From NCBI GenBank assembly GCA_002336915.1, contig DDET01000002.1, positions 5,207 to 69,206 of the forward strand: 64,000 bases of DNA. Reading direction: 5' to 3'. This DNA is from Bacteroidetes bacterium UBA1947 (GTDB taxonomy: Bacteria; Bacteroidota; Bacteroidia; Chitinophagales; Chitinophagaceae). How positions within the stretch are numbered: position 1 is the stretch's first letter; each line of letters opens with the position of its first letter. The notes beneath the pieces are model-generated. The model was not told the origin of the DNA, did no database searches, and was given only the letters and a program-made list of their open reading frames with translations. Made by a program: the position numbers and the translations under genes. Of the stretch, positions 23,481 through 33,089 are shown piece after piece.

Positions 23481-24281
23481 CTAAGGAAGTAGCGTTATAG
23501 TACCCAAATTTATCTCGGTTCCGTAAGTAACCTGTATGTTAGTTTGAGTATAGGCCTGTAAGCCAAGGATACCCGGGTTTACCCACAATGTATATGTGCC
23601 TGCAACTGCGCCACTGATGGCAAAAAAGCCATCTGCTGCATTTGGTATAGCACTCAGTGTGTCTGTGCCATTGATAGCATATACAGTTGCTACTGCATTA
23701 AGAGGAAGCACATAACCTTTTATACGGCCATTTGTTGTAGCACTGTAGGCCCTTATAACCGGCTTAAGCTTGTAAGTGCCGTTACCTGTAACTACTATAG
23801 ATTTACCTGCATCGAAATCGAGCCAAATGTCATAAGAACCGTTGGCCACAAAGGTCTGGTTTAAATTGAGCTTTACACCGCTTTCCTGTGCAGAAGGGGT
23901 GGTTAAGGCATAAGAATTGCCGTTTACAACAACCGAATTATTGTTGCCCAGGATCAGCCTTATCTGGGAAATAGTACCGGCCGAGATCGTGGTCCTCAGT
24001 AAGAGGGTATCGAGCCCGTTCCTAAATTGCATAATATCATAAATACCGGCCCTGACAGGAGCAAGCGTAACGGCACTGCTGCCGGACATGGTAACCTCTA
24101 CCTGCTGGATGTCCAGGTATACATGGTCATATGCAGATGGCCCGTCAGTAAGGTGCATATTTACAGTGGCCTTGTCATTGGGATTAGTATTTGGGTCATT
24201 TTTCTTACAAGAGCTTAAGCCCGCAACAGAACCCAGTAACACAAGAATGGCAAGCATTCGTAACTTAATTGTTTGTTTCAT
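23481..24281 (-). CDS. DUF4382 domain lipoprotein
   Basis: A 266-residue lipoprotein: the signal sequence ends GLSSCKK, with acylation at Cys 25. The mature protein starts with ATVNMHLTDGPSAYDHVYLDIQQVEV, the DUF4382 signature, a beta-sandwich found in many cell-surface lipoproteins. A second beta-rich module from about residue 180 (NGRIKGYVLPL--VATVYAI) resembles a carboxypeptidase-regulatory-like domain, with AVAGTYTLWV as its typical last strands. Probably exposed on the cell surface. Role unknown. Monocistronic: bounded by terminators on both sides. Confidence 0.88.
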   Translation of the reverse strand: MKQTIKLRMLAILVLLGSVAGLSSCKKNDPNTNPNDKATVNMHLTDGPSAYDHVYLDIQQVEVTMSGSSAVTLAPVRAGIYDIMQFRNGLDTLLLRTTISAGTISQIRLILGNNNSVVVNGNSYALTTPSAQESGVKLNLNQTFVANGSYDIWLDFDAGKSIVVTGNGTYKLKPVIRAYSATTNGRIKGYVLPLNAVATVYAINGTDTLSAIPNAADGFFAISGAVAGTYTLWVNPGILGLQAYTQTNIQVTYGTEINLGTITLLP

Positions 24282-24340
24282 AAATGGTATGTTTTACTGC
24301 CAAGGTTGAAAAACCATGCCAAGCTTGCGTTGAAAAAGCT

Positions 24341-24375
24341 AAAAAAGGCGCCCCGGTACAGGAGCGCCTTTTTTT
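24341..24375 (-). terminator. Terminator after M16 peptidase gene
   Basis: AAAAAAGGCGC and GCGCCTTTTTT form an 11-bp stem around a 12-base loop. It lies 19 bases beyond the stop of the M16 gene on the minus strand. Confidence 0.85.
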
Positions 24376-24393
24376 AAACAAGGTAATTTGCTA

Positions 24394-27324
24394 TTAGTAC
24401 CCGAATATTTCTTCCAGCGTTAGTTTTTGCACCGCTCCGTATTTTTTCATATCCTCTTCTTTCACCTTTTTCTCGGACGCTACTATGCAATAAGTATAGG
24501 GCTTACCGGACATATTGTCTGTATGGAATTTCTTCAGGTCGTCGTAATTAAGCTTATCGGCATTTTCATATATCCTTTTGCGGAGGTCCTCGTTGAGGCC
24601 TTTGCGTTGTGCAGCCAGGTAATTGTAGATGATGCCATCCTTGGTAATACGATCGGTCTCAATTTCCTTTTTAAGGGCAGAGCGTGCAGTCGACAAATTG
24701 TTCTCCAGGTGGGGCAGCGTGTTGAGCAATTCGTTCATGGCTACTATAGACTCATTGAACTTATCGGCCTGGCATCCCACATAACCCGAAATGTAGTACG
24801 GATCTTCTTTTTTGTCGGGGGTGATATAATAGGCACTTGTAGAATATGCCAGTGCCTTGCTTTCCCTAATGGTTTGAAATACAATAGCGCCCATGCCACC
24901 ACCAAAGTAATTATTGAACATGTCGATAACAGGTTGCTTGGTAGGTTCATAACCCGGAATATTGCGTACCCAGCGAATTTCGCTCTGCACCATATCGTAA
25001 TCGGCAAAGAGTACTTTATTGGCATCCTGGGTAGTGAAAGTGAATACCTTGGCTTCCCGGGCGGGTTTGAATTGGGCAGGTATCTTATGGATGCCTGAGA
25101 CAGAAGCCGTCATGTCCTGTAACGATGCAGGGCCATAATAGATGATCTTATGCTCGTAGTTGTTGAGGCGATGTAAAGAACTTACCAGCTTATCGCCGGT
25201 AAGTGCATTCAGCTCCTCGTTGGTCAAAACGTTGTTGAACGGATTGTTAGCGCCATACCTTGCATAGTTAACAAGACCCTGCATGATGGTGCCTTTATTG
25301 CTTTTTGCATCAGACCTTGCTTTGGTGATACGGGCTTTCAGGGCATCGAGCGCTTTGTCGTCGGCCTGGCAATTATTCAGCAGGTCTTCGAACAGTGCGA
25401 CCGCTTTATCAAAGTTCTCCTGCAGGCCGTCGATGGTAATTGTCGTGTATTCATTGCCTGCGTTCACGCTAAAACCGCATGCCAGCTTGTAAAATTCTTT
25501 TGTGATATCCTCGGCAGTTTTATCGGCAGTGCCCAGGTATTGCAGGTATTGTGCGGCTACCCCCAGTTTTTTATTGTTCCATGTTCCCATGTTGTAGCGG
25601 TAAGTAAGGCGGAACAATCCGTTTTCTTTGTTCTGAACATACAGTACCTCGGCAGCACCCACATTACCTTTTTGCATGTCCTTGCTATAGTCTATCCAAA
25701 CAGGCTTCAGCGGAGCTATTGGCATAGCTGCTACTGCTTTTACAAAAGGAGAGCGTGCACTTGGGTTTGTTTCCACGGGCGTGATTGGTGGCTTCTGCAC
25801 CTTTACAACATTCTTGTCTTCGCCCTTGCGTTTGTAAACGACCACATAATTGTCGCTAAAATATTTATTGGCAAAATCAACGATATCCTGCTTAGTAAGT
25901 TTGGAGAGCATGTCGGTATACGCTACATCGTTGCGCCAGTCTTCCTCGCCGGTGAAGGCACCCATGAGCATAGAAGCACGTGTGTTGTAATTTTCAACCT
26001 GGTACATTTTGAATTTCTTCTGGTTATTGACAATAGAAACCAGCAGGTCGTCGTCAAATTTGCCGGCTTTCAGTTTATCTATCTCACCCAGCATCAGTGT
26101 TTTCACATCGCCCAGGCTCTGGCCCATAGTAGGCCAGCCCTGCAAGATCATGTAGCCATGGTCTATCAGTATGTCAGTACCCGCAAATGCGCGGAGGAGC
26201 AATTGTTTCTTTACCAGGTCAAGATCTATAAGGCCCGCTTTGCCATTGGTAAGCACCTGGCCTACTATGTCAGCAAGCAGCTGGTCTTTTGAGTGTATAC
26301 CAGGCATACGGAACCCTATACTGACAAACTCGGCATCGGGGCCGAATACCTCTTTCTTAATAGGCGATGTAATGGGGTCTTCTTCTTCAAAAGTGTATTT
26401 CGTTACTGCCTTGGGTTTTAGTCCTGAGAAGCTCTTGTCTACCTTTTTGATCATTACATCGGGGTTAAAGTCGCCCGAAATGATGATGCCCATGTTGTTG
26501 GGCACATAGTAATTGTGGAAGTATTTTTTTATTTCGAGCATGGATGGATTTTTCAAATGCTCTATGGTACCGATCGTAGTTTGTTTGCCATAGTTATGCT
26601 TCAGGTACAGGTTGGCGAGCATCAATTCGTTAACCTTCCTGTTGTCATTATCCAATGTGCGGTTTTTCTCTTCATATACTGCTTCCAGCTCTGTATGGAA
26701 GATACGGAATACGGGATCTGTGAACCTGTCGGACTGCACCTTCAGGAACTTATCTACTGCATTTGATGGGATGTCTTCTGTATAAACTGTTTGTTCAAAT
26801 GAGGTAAAGGCATTAGTACCCTGTGCCCCCATATCGCTCATCATCTTGTCATATTCGTTGGCAATTGCATTTTTTGATGCCAGGCCCGATACCGAATCTA
26901 TACGATGGTATATTTCCTTACGTTTTGCATCATCGGTAGTGTGGTTGTATTCTTCATATAGTCCGTCAATGACATCCAACAGAGGTTTTTCCCTGGCCCA
27001 ATTGAGCGAGCCATAGTGCTGTGTGCCCTTGAACATCATATGCTCCAGGTAGTGCGCCAGGCCGGTATGTTCGGCGGGATCGGTCTTGCTACCCGCTTTT
27101 ACGGCGATAAAAGCCTGCATACGGGGCTCCTTGCTGGTGGGGCTAAGTATTACCGTCAGCCCGTTCTTCAAAGTATAGAAGCGTGCCTGCATGGGGTCAT
27201 TAGATACATATTTGTACTTATAACCTGCAGCGCTTGCTTCCTTCCACTCATAAGCGTTTTGTGCGGACGCTGCAAAGGCAATAAAAAGCAGCAATGGCAA
27301 TAAAGCCAATTTTACGGGTCTCAT
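24394..27324 (-). CDS. M16 family zinc metallopeptidase, two-module, exported
   Basis: A 976-residue peptidase of the pitrilysin/insulinase family with a signal peptide ending SAQ. The first M16 module carries the inverted zinc motif HYLEHMMF (HxxEH) near residue 91 and the downstream glutamate segment ELEAVYEEKNRTLDN. The second module, from about residue 540, lacks HxxEH and acts as the closing half of the chamber, as usual in the family. The ATG at 27324 starts MRPVKLALLPLLLF; a GTG one codon upstream is unlikely. Probably periplasmic and degrades peptides. Monocistronic, with a terminator behind it. Confidence 0.93.
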   Translation of the reverse strand: MRPVKLALLPLLLFIAFAASAQNAYEWKEASAAGYKYKYVSNDPMQARFYTLKNGLTVILSPTSKEPRMQAFIAVKAGSKTDPAEHTGLAHYLEHMMFKGTQHYGSLNWAREKPLLDVIDGLYEEYNHTTDDAKRKEIYHRIDSVSGLASKNAIANEYDKMMSDMGAQGTNAFTSFEQTVYTEDIPSNAVDKFLKVQSDRFTDPVFRIFHTELEAVYEEKNRTLDNDNRKVNELMLANLYLKHNYGKQTTIGTIEHLKNPSMLEIKKYFHNYYVPNNMGIIISGDFNPDVMIKKVDKSFSGLKPKAVTKYTFEEEDPITSPIKKEVFGPDAEFVSIGFRMPGIHSKDQLLADIVGQVLTNGKAGLIDLDLVKKQLLLRAFAGTDILIDHGYMILQGWPTMGQSLGDVKTLMLGEIDKLKAGKFDDDLLVSIVNNQKKFKMYQVENYNTRASMLMGAFTGEEDWRNDVAYTDMLSKLTKQDIVDFANKYFSDNYVVVYKRKGEDKNVVKVQKPPITPVETNPSARSPFVKAVAAMPIAPLKPVWIDYSKDMQKGNVGAAEVLYVQNKENGLFRLTYRYNMGTWNNKKLGVAAQYLQYLGTADKTAEDITKEFYKLACGFSVNAGNEYTTITIDGLQENFDKAVALFEDLLNNCQADDKALDALKARITKARSDAKSNKGTIMQGLVNYARYGANNPFNNVLTNEELNALTGDKLVSSLHRLNNYEHKIIYYGPASLQDMTASVSGIHKIPAQFKPAREAKVFTFTTQDANKVLFADYDMVQSEIRWVRNIPGYEPTKQPVIDMFNNYFGGGMGAIVFQTIRESKALAYSTSAYYITPDKKEDPYYISGYVGCQADKFNESIVAMNELLNTLPHLENNLSTARSALKKEIETDRITKDGIIYNYLAAQRKGLNEDLRKRIYENADKLNYDDLKKFHTDNMSGKPYTYCIVASEKKVKEEDMKKYGAVQKLTLEEIFGY

Positions 27325-27715
27325 CACTGGAAATTTGTTTTAGGGATGAAAAATAATTCAAATGTTCCGTAAAAACTAAACCCGGGCAGGCATTGCCGAA
27401 AACACCGGCTATGAAAGGGGGCTGCAGAACATCTCTATAAATGTCTGCCTGACGTGGACGGGCAAGTTTTTGAACGACCTTCGCACTTTAGGTACTGCGG
27501 GCTTTTGTTGTTTTATAACCTTTGCAACTTGTGTGCTCTGCGCACCGGGTACGTTGTTCTCTCCCTTGTGTTTTTCCATTTTGTCATGTGTTAGGTGGCT
27601 CCAAAATAGGCATGATATATCATGTACACAACCGTTTTTTAACGGTACCGTCTGCTCCCTCCTTTCTTACCAAAAGCGCCGAAAAGTATGATAAAGACGC
27701 GCCGGTACCGTGTTT
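27325..27715. other. 391-bp intergenic region with palindromes
   Basis: No convincing gene is seen; a 73-codon frame on the plus strand lacks a start context or any family resemblance. The stretch holds a perfect 14-bp palindrome CATGATATATCATG (27611-27624), ACCGTT-tttt-AACGGT (27631-27646), and two copies of CGGTACCGT about 60 bases apart. It separates two minus-strand genes, so the right part may hold the DoxX gene's end and the left part the M16 promoter (weak AACATTTG near 27360-27367). Confidence 0.5.
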
Positions 27716-28966
27716 TCACCTGTTATAAGGGTACTCGTTTATCCAATGGAATCCCCTGCTCACCAAACGGAAATCGTTTTTATCCTTCTTTTTGAGTTTG
27801 ATATACACACTGTCTTTAAGTAGCAAGCCGCTTAACACAATATGGTTGGTATCCGCTTTAATATAAGATAGTGTACTGTTCCCGGCCTCCTCCTCATTTT
27901 TCAATTGCATGGTCCTTTTAGCAGTATCCAGTTTAAGCTCGTAGTAAATGACCTTATCGCTCATGGTTTTTACAGAAGCGTATTCCTTATCATCGATAAT
28001 AAAGTACCGCCAGCGGCTGCTGTCAGTAAGTAGCGGTGGAATCGTGTCGGTACCACGTACATATTGTTCAACCGTATAAATGCCCTGCATGGGCGATTTC
28101 GGGGCATAATCGCCATATTCATCCGCCTCGGTAATGCCTTGGTAAGTCATAAGTCCCGTGAGGCCAAAGACAATAATGACCTTGAGTGTTACCCTTGAGA
28201 TGCGCAGCCATTTTTTACCGTACACCGGGCTATAGTAAGAGGCTGCAGGAACGCTTTTGTTCAAAAAGAAGAAATCAATAAGCCGTTTGGCTTCGGGCGA
28301 TGCAATGATAATGGCCATCAGCAACAGGTGCACAGAGAGTAACTTTACAGGGATATCATAACAAAAGTTCATTGCAACGATATTGCTGAGCACCGTCATA
28401 CTGAATAATGCACCAAAGGTGCTAGTGCGCCGGAACATGAGCAGCAGGCCGCCTATGGCCTCGGCAAAGCCGGTAAATAAATTGAAGGCAGTGGAATAAC
28501 CCATAAATGTCCAGGCGAGGCCCATGGGTGACTGCTGTCCTATCGGCTCAAGCAGGCGGAGCGAGTAGGGGAAGGGAAACTGTGATTTAAAGATCTTCGC
28601 AAATCCGTACACGATCATGAAGAAGCCCAGCACATAACGCAGCATCACGAAAAACCAGTATTGCAGCTTGTTATAGTTGGGCCGCTTGCGGTCGAGCAGC
28701 GACCAAACAAGGCCAAAGACCAATGCAATAGCCAGGTAGCAGAGCAACTGAAGGTAATTGTAAGTAGTATCGCCGCTGCCATTGGGCAACGCAGGGATCG
28801 CTTTGAACAAATGCATTTGCCTGCCAAGCCAGGTTATAAGCGGGCTCCAAAGACCGGTGAGATCAACAAAATTGAAGAAGGAATAGATGAAAAAGTAGAT
28901 GAACGAAAAACGGAACACCATTTTCCGGCCAGTGCTCCAGGCAGGAGCAGAGCTTATATTTTCCAA
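27716..28966 (-). CDS. DoxX-like multi-helix membrane protein
   Basis: A 416-residue protein. The first 280 residues hold about eight transmembrane segments, including LGFFMIVYGFAKIFKSQFP and FTGFAEAIGGLLLMFRRTSTFGALFS, which match the DoxX superfamily. The last 120 residues form a soluble beta-rich domain. The best start is the TTG at 28966: the lead ENISSAPAWSTGRKMVFRFSF fits the family pattern of a polar lead ending W-GRK just before helix 1. The only alternative, ATG at 28921, would begin inside the helix. DoxX proteins are linked to quinone or thiosulfate metabolism in a few cases only. Confidence 0.78.
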   Translation of the reverse strand: MENISSAPAWSTGRKMVFRFSFIYFFIYSFFNFVDLTGLWSPLITWLGRQMHLFKAIPALPNGSGDTTYNYLQLLCYLAIALVFGLVWSLLDRKRPNYNKLQYWFFVMLRYVLGFFMIVYGFAKIFKSQFPFPYSLRLLEPIGQQSPMGLAWTFMGYSTAFNLFTGFAEAIGGLLLMFRRTSTFGALFSMTVLSNIVAMNFCYDIPVKLLSVHLLLMAIIIASPEAKRLIDFFFLNKSVPAASYYSPVYGKKWLRISRVTLKVIIVFGLTGLMTYQGITEADEYGDYAPKSPMQGIYTVEQYVRGTDTIPPLLTDSSRWRYFIIDDKEYASVKTMSDKVIYYELKLDTAKRTMQLKNEEEAGNSTLSYIKADTNHIVLSGLLLKDSVYIKLKKKDKNDFRLVSRGFHWINEYPYNR

Positions 28967-29108
28967 AGTCTTGTGATTTGTGGTGCAATTACATAACGAT
29001 TAGTTCTATAGCTTATTATGCGGTAGATGAAACATTTTATAAATAAATATAAAAAGGATTACTTTCCCCTTAGCGTCTTAATTATCAGGAATCCACAAAA
29101 CCAATTTT

Positions 29109-30806
29109 ATGCAAAGAATAGTTAGGTATGCATTGCTCGTTGCGCTCTTCGTGAGCTGTAAGGCTGATGCCCAGTATAATACGCTATGGATACCGGATAC
29201 CTTGTCCGGCACCAATTTCAACCTTAGTATAAAAGATACCTTCAGGCAAATTCTGCCGGGCCAGCAAACCATTACGGGGGGAATCAATGGCAGCGTTTGG
29301 GGACCCACCTTGATCTTCAGGCAGGGAGATACCGTGCACATGCATGTGACCAATAACCTGGCTGATACGACCACCATACACTGGCATGGCTTTCATCTGC
29401 CTGCAGTAATGGATGGTGGCCCGCACCAGACCATACCACCTAACACTACCTGGAATCCCTATTGGAAGGTGACCAATAATGCTGCCATGTACTGGTACCA
29501 CCCGCATATGCATACCATGACCGAAGAGCAGATAAACATGGGGCTCGGCGGCCTGATCATCGTGAGGGACAATATAGAGTCCGCACTTGCACTCCCAAGG
29601 ACTTATGGAGTTGATGATATACCGCTGATACTTACGGACAGGAGATTTGATGCAAGCAACCAGTTGGTACTATCGCACTATGGTGATACAATGACCACGA
29701 ACTTTACAATTCATGCGCAGTACACCGTGCCTGCGCAGATGGTGCGTTTCAGGTTGCTGAATGTATCCACCGAACGATTCTACAACGTAGGTTTTAGTGA
29801 TAACAGAACATTTCACATAATTGGCAGCGATGGCGGATTGCTGGATACTGCTGTTGGTGTAACAAGGTATATTATGGGGCCCGGCGAAAGGATCGAGATG
29901 GTGGCAAACTTTACCGGGCAAAACGGGCAGAGCTATGATATCATGGCGTATAATTCCACCTTCACCAATGCCATACCGGGTGGAGAGCCAGTAAATTTCC
30001 CCGTACCTGAGTTTCAAAACAATTTGGGCCAGCGCGATTTTATGATATTGCATTTGAACGTAGGGCCGCAGACAGCAAATCCTGTTACAAGCATACCGGC
30101 CACATTGACAACAAATGCATTCTGGAATACGGCTACTGCTACCGTGAACCGTAGCCTGAGCTTTAATACAGTGAATGGCCCGCAATACCCACCCGGCAGC
30201 AGCCTGATAGATAACACGCCTTTCGTGATGAACACCATCAATAAGAACGTGGACCTCGGTGCAACCGAGATATGGACCTTGAACAACACCACGAATGTTG
30301 CACATCCCTTCCATATTCATGATGTCGAGGTGCATATAATAGACAGGAATGGCTCACCGGCACCGGCTTACGAGCAAGGCTGGAAGGATATAATCTGGGT
30401 ACCCTCGAACGGTACTGCAAAATTCATTGCAAAATTTGAGGACTATTGCGATTCACTTTATCCATACATGTATCACTGCCATATCGCTTTTCATGAAGAT
30501 GCCGGTATGATGGGGCAGTTTACCGTAGGCTGCACACCAATGGCAGTGGGAGAAATAAATAAAACAAGCCTTGGCCTGGATGTTCATCCGAATCCCGCGG
30601 AAGGTCTGCTGTATGTACGAATGAAGGACGATAGCAGGATATATGAGCTCGACATAATAGACATGCGTGGCAAAACACTCCTGAAGTACCCGATGCCACA
30701 AGCGGGCAAGGGTATAGATATATCTGCGCTGGCCAGCGGTATATACCTTGTGCATGTGCAGGATATGCAGGGTAAAATAAGCCTCCAAAAATTCGTGAAG
30801 CAATGA
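29109..30806 (+). CDS. Multicopper oxidase with T9SS sorting domain
   Basis: A 565-residue secreted oxidase. After a signal peptide (ends ADAQ) come cupredoxin domains with all four copper motifs: HWHG (about residue 93), YWYHPHMH (about 133), HPFHIHD (about 398) and YHCHIAFHEDAGMM (about 456), the last with the His-Cys-His and Met ligands of the type 1 copper. Thus the trinuclear and blue-copper sites are intact. A C-terminal T9SS type A domain (VHPNPAEGLLYV to LQKFVKQ) directs export. It could be a laccase, metal oxidase or similar. The stop overlaps the start of a thioredoxin-like gene by 4 bases. Confidence 0.94.
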   Translation: MQRIVRYALLVALFVSCKADAQYNTLWIPDTLSGTNFNLSIKDTFRQILPGQQTITGGINGSVWGPTLIFRQGDTVHMHVTNNLADTTTIHWHGFHLPAVMDGGPHQTIPPNTTWNPYWKVTNNAAMYWYHPHMHTMTEEQINMGLGGLIIVRDNIESALALPRTYGVDDIPLILTDRRFDASNQLVLSHYGDTMTTNFTIHAQYTVPAQMVRFRLLNVSTERFYNVGFSDNRTFHIIGSDGGLLDTAVGVTRYIMGPGERIEMVANFTGQNGQSYDIMAYNSTFTNAIPGGEPVNFPVPEFQNNLGQRDFMILHLNVGPQTANPVTSIPATLTTNAFWNTATATVNRSLSFNTVNGPQYPPGSSLIDNTPFVMNTINKNVDLGATEIWTLNNTTNVAHPFHIHDVEVHIIDRNGSPAPAYEQGWKDIIWVPSNGTAKFIAKFEDYCDSLYPYMYHCHIAFHEDAGMMGQFTVGCTPMAVGEINKTSLGLDVHPNPAEGLLYVRMKDDSRIYELDIIDMRGKTLLKYPMPQAGKGIDISALASGIYLVHVQDMQGKISLQKFVKQ

Positions 30807-31402
30807 GATATGTAATATGGCTGATATTGTGCCTGTTATCCTTACAAGGCTTTGCGCAAAAGGAGATCCTTTACGGTAAGGCTGTAAATGATTTTAAGCT
30901 AAGGAATGTAAATGGGAAAATGGTATCACTTGCCAGCTACCCTGCAGCCAAAGGCTTTATCGTTGTCTTCACTTGCAATCATTGTCCATTTGCAAAGCGC
31001 TATCCCGAAAGATTGAATGCCCTGGACAAAAAATATAAAGGTGTGGGTGTGCCGTTAATTGCAATTAGTTCGGTTGACACTACTGTGTATGATGAGGATG
31101 CCTATCCTGAAATGGTTAAAAAAGCCAAAGAAGGAAAATACAGTTTTCCTTACCTGTATGATCCTTTGCAGATAGTAGGAAGAAATTTTGGCGCAGCGAA
31201 AACGCCTCATGCTTTTGTGATCTGGAAAGAAAGAGGGAATTGGATAGTAAAATACGATGGTGGTATAGATGATAACGGCGCAGAACCGGCGAAGGTAAAA
31301 AGCAAATTTGTTGAAAATGCAGTGGACGCATTGCTGGCAGGCAAAGAGGTCGCAGTAAAAGATACAAAGTCCGTCGGCTGTGTCATTCACTACAGGAAGT
31401 AA
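30803..31402 (+). CDS. Exported thioredoxin-fold redoxin
   Basis: A 199-residue protein with a signal peptide (ends GFAQ) and an AhpC/TSA-like thioredoxin fold. FTCNHCPFAKRYPERL is the active region: a CxxC in the form CNHC, typical of a Bacteroidota group of extracytoplasmic redoxins. KTPHAFVI contains the cis-proline strand. The C-terminal GCVIHYRK adds a conserved third cysteine. Translational coupling to the multicopper oxidase (ATGA overlap) suggests a role in its maturation or in copper or redox handling outside the cytoplasm; this is inference. Confidence 0.88.
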   Translation: MRYVIWLILCLLSLQGFAQKEILYGKAVNDFKLRNVNGKMVSLASYPAAKGFIVVFTCNHCPFAKRYPERLNALDKKYKGVGVPLIAISSVDTTVYDEDAYPEMVKKAKEGKYSFPYLYDPLQIVGRNFGAAKTPHAFVIWKERGNWIVKYDGGIDDNGAEPAKVKSKFVENAVDALLAGKEVAVKDTKSVGCVIHYRK

Positions 31403-31405
31403 ATA

Positions 31406-31819
31406 CTAGGAGGATAGCTTTATTTCCGCCAGTTTTTCAATATCAGCCATTGTGTTTTTGTTGCTTACCAATATCCTTATGCCTCTTCCTTCGGCGTAAA
31501 CGGGAGAAGCTTCGATAATATTCTTTAGCTCAGCCGAGATATCAGCTGCCAGCACCTTTTGCGTAGCTTTTTCGCCCAGTACAAATGATACCCGGAACTG
31601 TTTACTGCCGGGCATTAAATAAACAAGAGCCCGCTTTTTATCCTTGATGCGGCAGTTCCAGCCCGACTTAGAATAGTTCCATTCCTCTACTGCAACAGGG
31701 TGTCGTTGTATCACAAAGTCGACCAGGCCGGCCCATGAGCTATATAAACTGCCTAGGGCCTTCTTAAGGTCATCCGTGGCAGGGGCTTTTGCTTTATCGG
31801 TGAAAATGCTGCTGTCCAT
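31406..31819 (-). CDS. DUF3788 family protein
   Basis: A 137-residue cytoplasmic protein of the DUF3788 family: the blocks FTDKAKAPATDDLKKALG, EEWNYSKSGWNCRIKDKKRALVYLMPG and FRVSFVLGEKA are typical. I chose the ATG at 31819 (MDSSIFTDK) because it matches the family N-terminus and because TATATTTA, a near -7 element on the minus strand, lies just upstream; the frame continues 57 bases further without family similarity. Function unknown. It converges with the redoxin gene, 3 bases between stops. Confidence 0.85.
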   Translation of the reverse strand: MDSSIFTDKAKAPATDDLKKALGSLYSSWAGLVDFVIQRHPVAVEEWNYSKSGWNCRIKDKKRALVYLMPGSKQFRVSFVLGEKATQKVLAADISAELKNIIEASPVYAEGRGIRILVSNKNTMADIEKLAEIKLSS

Positions 31820-31908
31820 TCCTGTAAATATATGGAAATGGAATATAGTACAGCCATTGTCGAAAGACTTCCACATGATTTTCCCTATCTTTCCTGCCCG
31901 AAATATTG

Positions 31909-33069
31909 ATGCGTATTATGCGGATGCATGAAGTAAAGACTGAAGCAGATAAAAAGCTATTCCTCGAGATACCCGTGGGTTTGCATAAGCATGACCCCAA
32001 CTGGATACGCCCGCTTGATAAGGATATAGAAGAAGTTTTTGACCCGCAGAAAAATAAATTCTTCAAGCAGGGTGAATGCCTGCGTTGGATATTGATGGAT
32101 GATAGCAATAACCCCATCGGGCGCATAGCAGCATTTACCAATAAGAAATACAAGCAGGAACAACCAACAGGAGGCACGGGTTTTTTTGAATGCATCAATG
32201 ACCAGCAGGCTGCCAACTTTATGTTCGACCATTGTAAACAATGGCTGCTGGAACGTGGAATGGAGGCTATGGACGGTCCTATCAATTTTGGCGAACGCGA
32301 CAAATGGTGGGGACTTGTAGTGGAAGGTTTTTATGAACCCCTATACGGCATGAGCTATGCACCACCTTACTATAAAGACTTGTTTGAAAACTATGGCTTC
32401 AAAACCTACTTCCATCAAATTTGCTTTGCCCTGAAAGTGAAGAATAGGCTCGATGACAAATTTTATCACCGCCATGCCGAGATAGAGGCGGAGGGCCACT
32501 ACAGTATAAAGCACCTTGCAAAAAAGGATATACAGCAGTTCGCCAAAGATTTCACATACATCTACAATAAAGCATGGGCAGGCCATGGTGGTGGCAAAAC
32601 GCTGGAAGAACGGACTGTGCAGAAAATGTTTAAATCCATGAAACCGGTGATAGATGAGAGCATTAGCTGGTTTGCTTATTATAAGGACGAGCCGATAGCT
32701 ATGTGGGTGAACCTGCCCGACCTGAACCAATATTTCAAGCACCTTAACGGGAAGTTCGGCCTGTTGCAGAAATTATATTTTCTCTACCTGAAAGCCTTCG
32801 GTAAATGCGATCGTTTTGTGGGCTTGGTATTTGGTATCATACCCGAATTCCAGGGAAAGGGCGTGGACGGTTATGTGATCATTGAAGGAGCCAAGGTGAT
32901 ACAGAAGGAAGCAAAGTATGTGGACTACGAGATGCAGTGGATAGGAGATTTTAACCCCAAGATGATAAATATCGCCGAGAACCTGGGCACATACCGCAGC
33001 AGGATATTGACCACCTACCGTTATTTATTCGACAGGAATAAGGAGTTTGTAAGGCACCCGATGCTTTAA
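31909..33069 (+). CDS. GNAT-like N-acetyltransferase domain protein
   Basis: A 386-residue cytoplasmic protein. The start is at ATG 31909 (or at ATG 31918 or 31924 in the same frame); TATCTTTC, a one-mismatch -7 element, is at 31886-31893. The N-terminal part, PVGLHKHDPNWIRPLDKDIEEVFDP and GRIAAFTNKK, and the later GIIPEFQGKGVDGYVIIEG, with the Q-G-G/V motif of acetyl-CoA binding, indicate one or two GNAT folds. Proteins of this size and pattern are common in Bacteroidota and uncharacterised. It is divergent from DUF3788 and followed by folP on the opposite strand. Confidence 0.7.
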   Translation: MRIMRMHEVKTEADKKLFLEIPVGLHKHDPNWIRPLDKDIEEVFDPQKNKFFKQGECLRWILMDDSNNPIGRIAAFTNKKYKQEQPTGGTGFFECINDQQAANFMFDHCKQWLLERGMEAMDGPINFGERDKWWGLVVEGFYEPLYGMSYAPPYYKDLFENYGFKTYFHQICFALKVKNRLDDKFYHRHAEIEAEGHYSIKHLAKKDIQQFAKDFTYIYNKAWAGHGGGKTLEERTVQKMFKSMKPVIDESISWFAYYKDEPIAMWVNLPDLNQYFKHLNGKFGLLQKLYFLYLKAFGKCDRFVGLVFGIIPEFQGKGVDGYVIIEGAKVIQKEAKYVDYEMQWIGDFNPKMINIAENLGTYRSRILTTYRYLFDRNKEFVRHPML

Positions 33070-33089
33070 ATTGAAAAATCAAATTGTTC

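Noticed and set aside
27470..27691. 73-codon frame in the M16-DoxX gap
   Set aside because: Cysteine-rich with no domain, no promoter and no similarity to a known family; probably chance.
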